NCBI GenBank assembly: GCA_017856115.1
Contig: JAFMFM010000014.1
Span: forward strand, 1-42,842
From: Actinomycetota bacterium
Lineage (GTDB): Bacteria > Actinomycetota > Acidimicrobiia > Acidimicrobiales > Ilumatobacteraceae
Length of the DNA stretch: 42,842 bases
Reading direction: 5' to 3'
The notes under the pieces were generated by a model. That model was not told where the DNA came from and did not search any database. It saw only the letters and a program-made list of their open reading frames with translations. This document shows, piece after piece, positions 40,884 through 42,842 of the stretch (positions within the stretch are counted from its first letter, which is position 1; each line of letters begins with the position of its first letter). Made by a program: the position numbers and the translations under genes.

Positions 40884-40922
40884 TCGTGCGTCCGTGTTCG
40901 CCGGTTACACCGTATGTCAATT

Positions 40923-40940
40923 GCGTGACAATCATCACGC
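40923..40940. promoter_or_regulatory. CRP/FNR-type palindrome GCGTGA-N6-TCACGC
   Basis: Perfect 6-bp half-sites with a 6-bp spacer. The core GTGA-N6-TCAC matches the arrangement of CRP-family operators (TGTGA-N6-TCACA), with C/G instead of T/A at the outer position. It lies 78 bp before the membrane-protein ATG. TACTGT at 40958-40963 could be a -10 box. The regulator is not in the window. Confidence 0.5.
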
Positions 40941-41017
40941 TACGGAGACATAGTGGTTACTGTCGTGAGTGAGGCGCCGTTCGGCGTTTCATCAACTCAC
41001 ACAAGGGGTAACACCAC

Positions 41018-41578
41018 ATGGCATCACTTGCACCCAGCGCATCACAGCGCTGGCACAACTGGGTTGCTGCACATCCGGTCGGCGGTCTCGCCGTCATCGG
41101 TGTGATTGCAACCCAACTTGGCACGTACTTTGGGTACGTCTTCCCGGCAGTCGGTCTTCCGACCTTGCCGTGGCCGATGTACAACGGCGCACTGGCTCTC
41201 GGCATCAACGGCCCGAGCTGGGGCAGCTACTTCAATCCGGACTTCACGATCGCCGGCACCAATGCCGGATGGCTGTTCTTCTCGGGTCAGGCGTTGCACT
41301 TCGTCAACGGCATCGTCTTTGCGATGCTCTTTGGCATCTTCGCCCACCACGCAATTCCGGTGAAGGGGCACGTCGCCAAGGGTCTGGTCTACGGCGTCAT
41401 CATGACCATCATCAGTGCGGGTCTGTTGGTCCCGTACGCCTACGTTGCGGAACAGGGCTACGGCCTGTTCCTCTTTGATGGTCCCGATGGATGGAAGCTC
41501 CCCGCGGGCATCCTCATCTGGCACTTGATCTACGGATGGTTCATCGGCATGTTGTACCAGCCCAAGGACAACGCCTAA
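41018..41578 (+). CDS. four-helix integral membrane protein of unknown function
   Basis: A 186-aa protein with hydrophobic stretches at about residues 24-45 (GLAVIGVIATQLGTYFGYVF), 83-108 (AGWLFFSGQALHFVNGIVFAMLFGIFAHH), 120-140 (GLVYGVIMTIISAGLLVPYAYV) and 163-180 (GILIWHLIYGWFIGMLY). Many His, Tyr and Trp lie near the membrane faces. There is no signal peptide and no known catalytic motif; the family was not recognised. It stands alone between a CRP-like dyad and a strong terminator. Confidence 0.75.
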   Translation: MASLAPSASQRWHNWVAAHPVGGLAVIGVIATQLGTYFGYVFPAVGLPTLPWPMYNGALALGINGPSWGSYFNPDFTIAGTNAGWLFFSGQALHFVNGIVFAMLFGIFAHHAIPVKGHVAKGLVYGVIMTIISAGLLVPYAYVAEQGYGLFLFDGPDGWKLPAGILIWHLIYGWFIGMLYQPKDNA

Positions 41579-41589
41579 CGGCACATCCT

Positions 41590-41605
41590 CGGGTCGCTTG
41601 ACCCG
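41590..41605 (+). terminator. short hairpin downstream of the membrane protein gene
   Basis: CGGGTC-GCTT-GACCCG, a perfect 6-bp stem with a 4-nt loop, 12 nt after the stop. No T-run follows. It may protect the transcript end ahead of the stronger terminator at 41641. Confidence 0.35.
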
Positions 41606-41640
41606 CTGCATTACGCGCGACGACAACGTCACGCGACGAG

Positions 41641-41679
41641 GACCCTGGTTCCACTCCGGTGGGCCAGGGTCTTTCGTTT
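41641..41679 (+). terminator. intrinsic terminator after the membrane protein gene
   Basis: GACCCTGG and CCAGGGTC form a perfect 8-bp outer stem. CCAC-TCCG-GTGG forms an inner stem, and TTTCGTTT follows directly. This is the clearest rho-independent terminator in the window. It acts on the plus strand, 63 nt after the stop at 41578. The convergent MetE-like gene ends at 41724. Confidence 0.8.
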
Positions 41680-41723
41680 CTCCGAAGCGTTCGACGCGGG
41701 TCTGTCCGTGCGCGGGTTTGCGA

Positions 41724-42842
41724 CTAGCGGAAGAGCCGGGCTCCGGCGCGCTCGCACCCTTCGGCGAGCGAGGCGAGCTTGGAAAATACGACGTCGGGAT
41801 CGATGTTCTTGATGCCGACGTGCACGGAGAATCCGCAATCCACACCTGCCATGAGACGCTCGGGGTCGACGACCTCGCCCCATTGCACGAGACGTTGTGC
41901 GATGAGCTCTGGGTGCTCGATGTAGTTCGACTGCGGCTCGATGACACCAGGGCAGATGGTTTTGTTTTTCGGCACGCCGAGTTCTTTCAGCACGTGCCAC
42001 TCATGGGCGTGCCGCGGATTCGCCCCTTCGAACAGCACGGTCGGTGGCTTGGCCTTCCACACGATGTCGATGATGTCCTTGACCGGCACGTCGTGATTGT
42101 GCGGGCCGGGATAGTTGCCCCAGCACAAGTGCATGCGCAACTGCTGTTCCGGAATGTTGCGCACCGCGTGATTGAGTGCCTCGATGTTCAGCGCGATCGT
42201 CTTGCGAAATTCTTCCAGCGAAAGTGACGCATACGCGGAGTGGCGACCCATCGCCAGGTCGGGGCAGTCGAGTTGCACGACCGCGCCGGAGTTGGCGATG
42301 GCTTCGTATTCGAAACGCATCGCCTCGGCGATGGCGAACACGTACTCTTCCTGCGTTTTGTAGTACTGGTTGGCAAAGAAAATCGAGATCACTCCCGGCG
42401 ATGCCGCGCTGGTGAAAATGCGGTCGTGCCCGTGCTTCTTTGCCGCCCCCGCCAGCCATTCCATATCGCGAACCGCAGAGTGCTTGTCGATGACTTCGAT
42501 TAGTCCCGTGCAGGCTGGCGCGTTGCGCTTCTGACGGCCCGGGTTCTCGTTGACGGCCTCGGCACTTCGCGGGTAGTCGACGAGATCCTGAAAGTGGTAA
42601 TTACGAACGCTCTCGCCGTTGAAGCCAGACAGGCGGTCTTTCACGTAGGTGGCATACGACGGTTTCGTCATTTCGCCATCGTTGATCACCGTGACGCCAG
42701 CATCGATCTGCTTCTTTACGATTTCGTCGATTGCGGTGTGAAATCGCGCCTCGAGCTTGGCCGGGTCGACGGGTACCCCGTCGCCGAGCGCCCACATCGT
42801 CTTAATCAGGTCATCAGGGCGGGGGAGGCTGCCGGTGTGGGT
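41724..42842 (-). CDS. MetE-like cobalamin-independent methionine synthase family protein (5' end outside window)
   Basis: At least 372 aa of a (beta/alpha)8 zinc methyltransferase related to the C-terminal half of MetE and to epoxyalkane:CoM transferase. The frame continues upstream of ATG 42797 to the window edge (THTGSLPRPDDLIKT, the family's N-terminal motif), so the true start lies outside. Zinc ligands appear as MHLCWGNYPG (His and Cys), FEGANPRH (Glu) and GVDCGFSVH (Cys). VINDGEMTKPSY and VQLDCPDLAMG are further motifs. Single-domain members act on varied thiols and methyl donors, so methionine synthesis is not certain. Confidence 0.88.
   Translation of the reverse strand, partial: THTGSLPRPDDLIKTMWALGDGVPVDPAKLEARFHTAIDEIVKKQIDAGVTVINDGEMTKPSYATYVKDRLSGFNGESVRNYHFQDLVDYPRSAEAVNENPGRQKRNAPACTGLIEVIDKHSAVRDMEWLAGAAKKHGHDRIFTSAASPGVISIFFANQYYKTQEEYVFAIAEAMRFEYEAIANSGAVVQLDCPDLAMGRHSAYASLSLEEFRKTIALNIEALNHAVRNIPEQQLRMHLCWGNYPGPHNHDVPVKDIIDIVWKAKPPTVLFEGANPRHAHEWHVLKELGVPKNKTICPGVIEPQSNYIEHPELIAQRLVQWGEVVDPERLMAGVDCGFSVHVGIKNIDPDVVFSKLASLAEGCERAGARLFR

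Noticed and set aside
1-42842. CRISPR arrays, prophage, integrons or insertion sequences
   Set aside because: No regularly spaced repeats, transposase, integrase or terminal inverted repeats were seen. The only tandem repeat is the 24-bp pair at 40836.

Overview
The window is a dense stretch of bacterial chromosome with high GC by eye. It most resembles an Actinomycetota genome, and I lean towards class Acidimicrobiia. The reasons are the gene order tig-clpP-clpX-folC-ndk-mreBCD-mrdA-rodA-rne-rplU-rpmA, a PPOX/F420-type oxidoreductase, a DUF1844 gene divergent from infC, frequent GTG starts, 4-nt start/stop overlaps, and many starts that sit 6-9 nt behind a TANNNT box with no Shine-Dalgarno sequence, as in leaderless mRNAs. 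The class assignment is inference. I saw no insertion sequence, prophage, CRISPR array or rRNA. The only RNA gene recognised is tRNA-Pro(UGG).

Layout. 1-4.6 kb: the end of an unknown gene, upp, a GNAT plus enolase-superfamily pair (MenC or N-succinylamino-acid racemase), a PPOX protein, tRNA-Pro, a cysteine-desulfurase-like PLP enzyme and a small SH3-like protein. 4.7-18.4 kb: a housekeeping block for protein quality control (tig, clpP, clpX), folate (folC), nucleotides (ndk), the rod-shape elongasome (mreB, mreC, mreD, PBP2, RodA), RNase E/G, and ribosomal proteins L21 and L27. 18.4-23.5 kb: nucleoside hydrolase, an RsmC-like methyltransferase, def-fmt, hisG and adenosine deaminase. 23.5-29.4 kb: an accessory-looking cluster with an unrecognised 434-aa protein, a LOG-family protein, a possible TY-Chap/YbjN-like protein, a stand-alone SpoT-type HD hydrolase, an orphan 159-aa protein, and a DUF2779 nuclease whose promoter region carries two perfect dyads. 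29.4-38.2 kb: rmuC, DUF1844, then infC-rpmI-rplT-trmH-msrA-rhodanese-pheS-pheT and a fluoride channel. 38.2-42.8 kb: a glyoxalase-fold protein, a CoA-transferase plus citryl-CoA-lyase-like pair, a four-helix membrane protein behind a CRP-like dyad, and the 3' part of a MetE-like methyltransferase running off the window.

How the genes fit together. Most of the window is translation, cell-wall and protein-turnover housekeeping. The most unusual signals concern translation. infC has no ATG/GTG/TTG start and is best read from AUA, overlapping the stop of a 7-codon leader ORF that has its own AGGAGG. The neighbouring trmH is best read from CUG, overlapping the rplT stop. A PLP-enzyme stop codon lies inside tRNA-Pro, so RNase P processing would remove the stop from a shared transcript. 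The best candidate for an undescribed functional unit is the 23.5-29.4 kb cluster, but calling it one system is inference. No intergenic stretch exceeds 300 bp; the larger gaps (15848-16055, 27341-27560, 30951-31216, 40840-41017, 41579-41723) are described as features.
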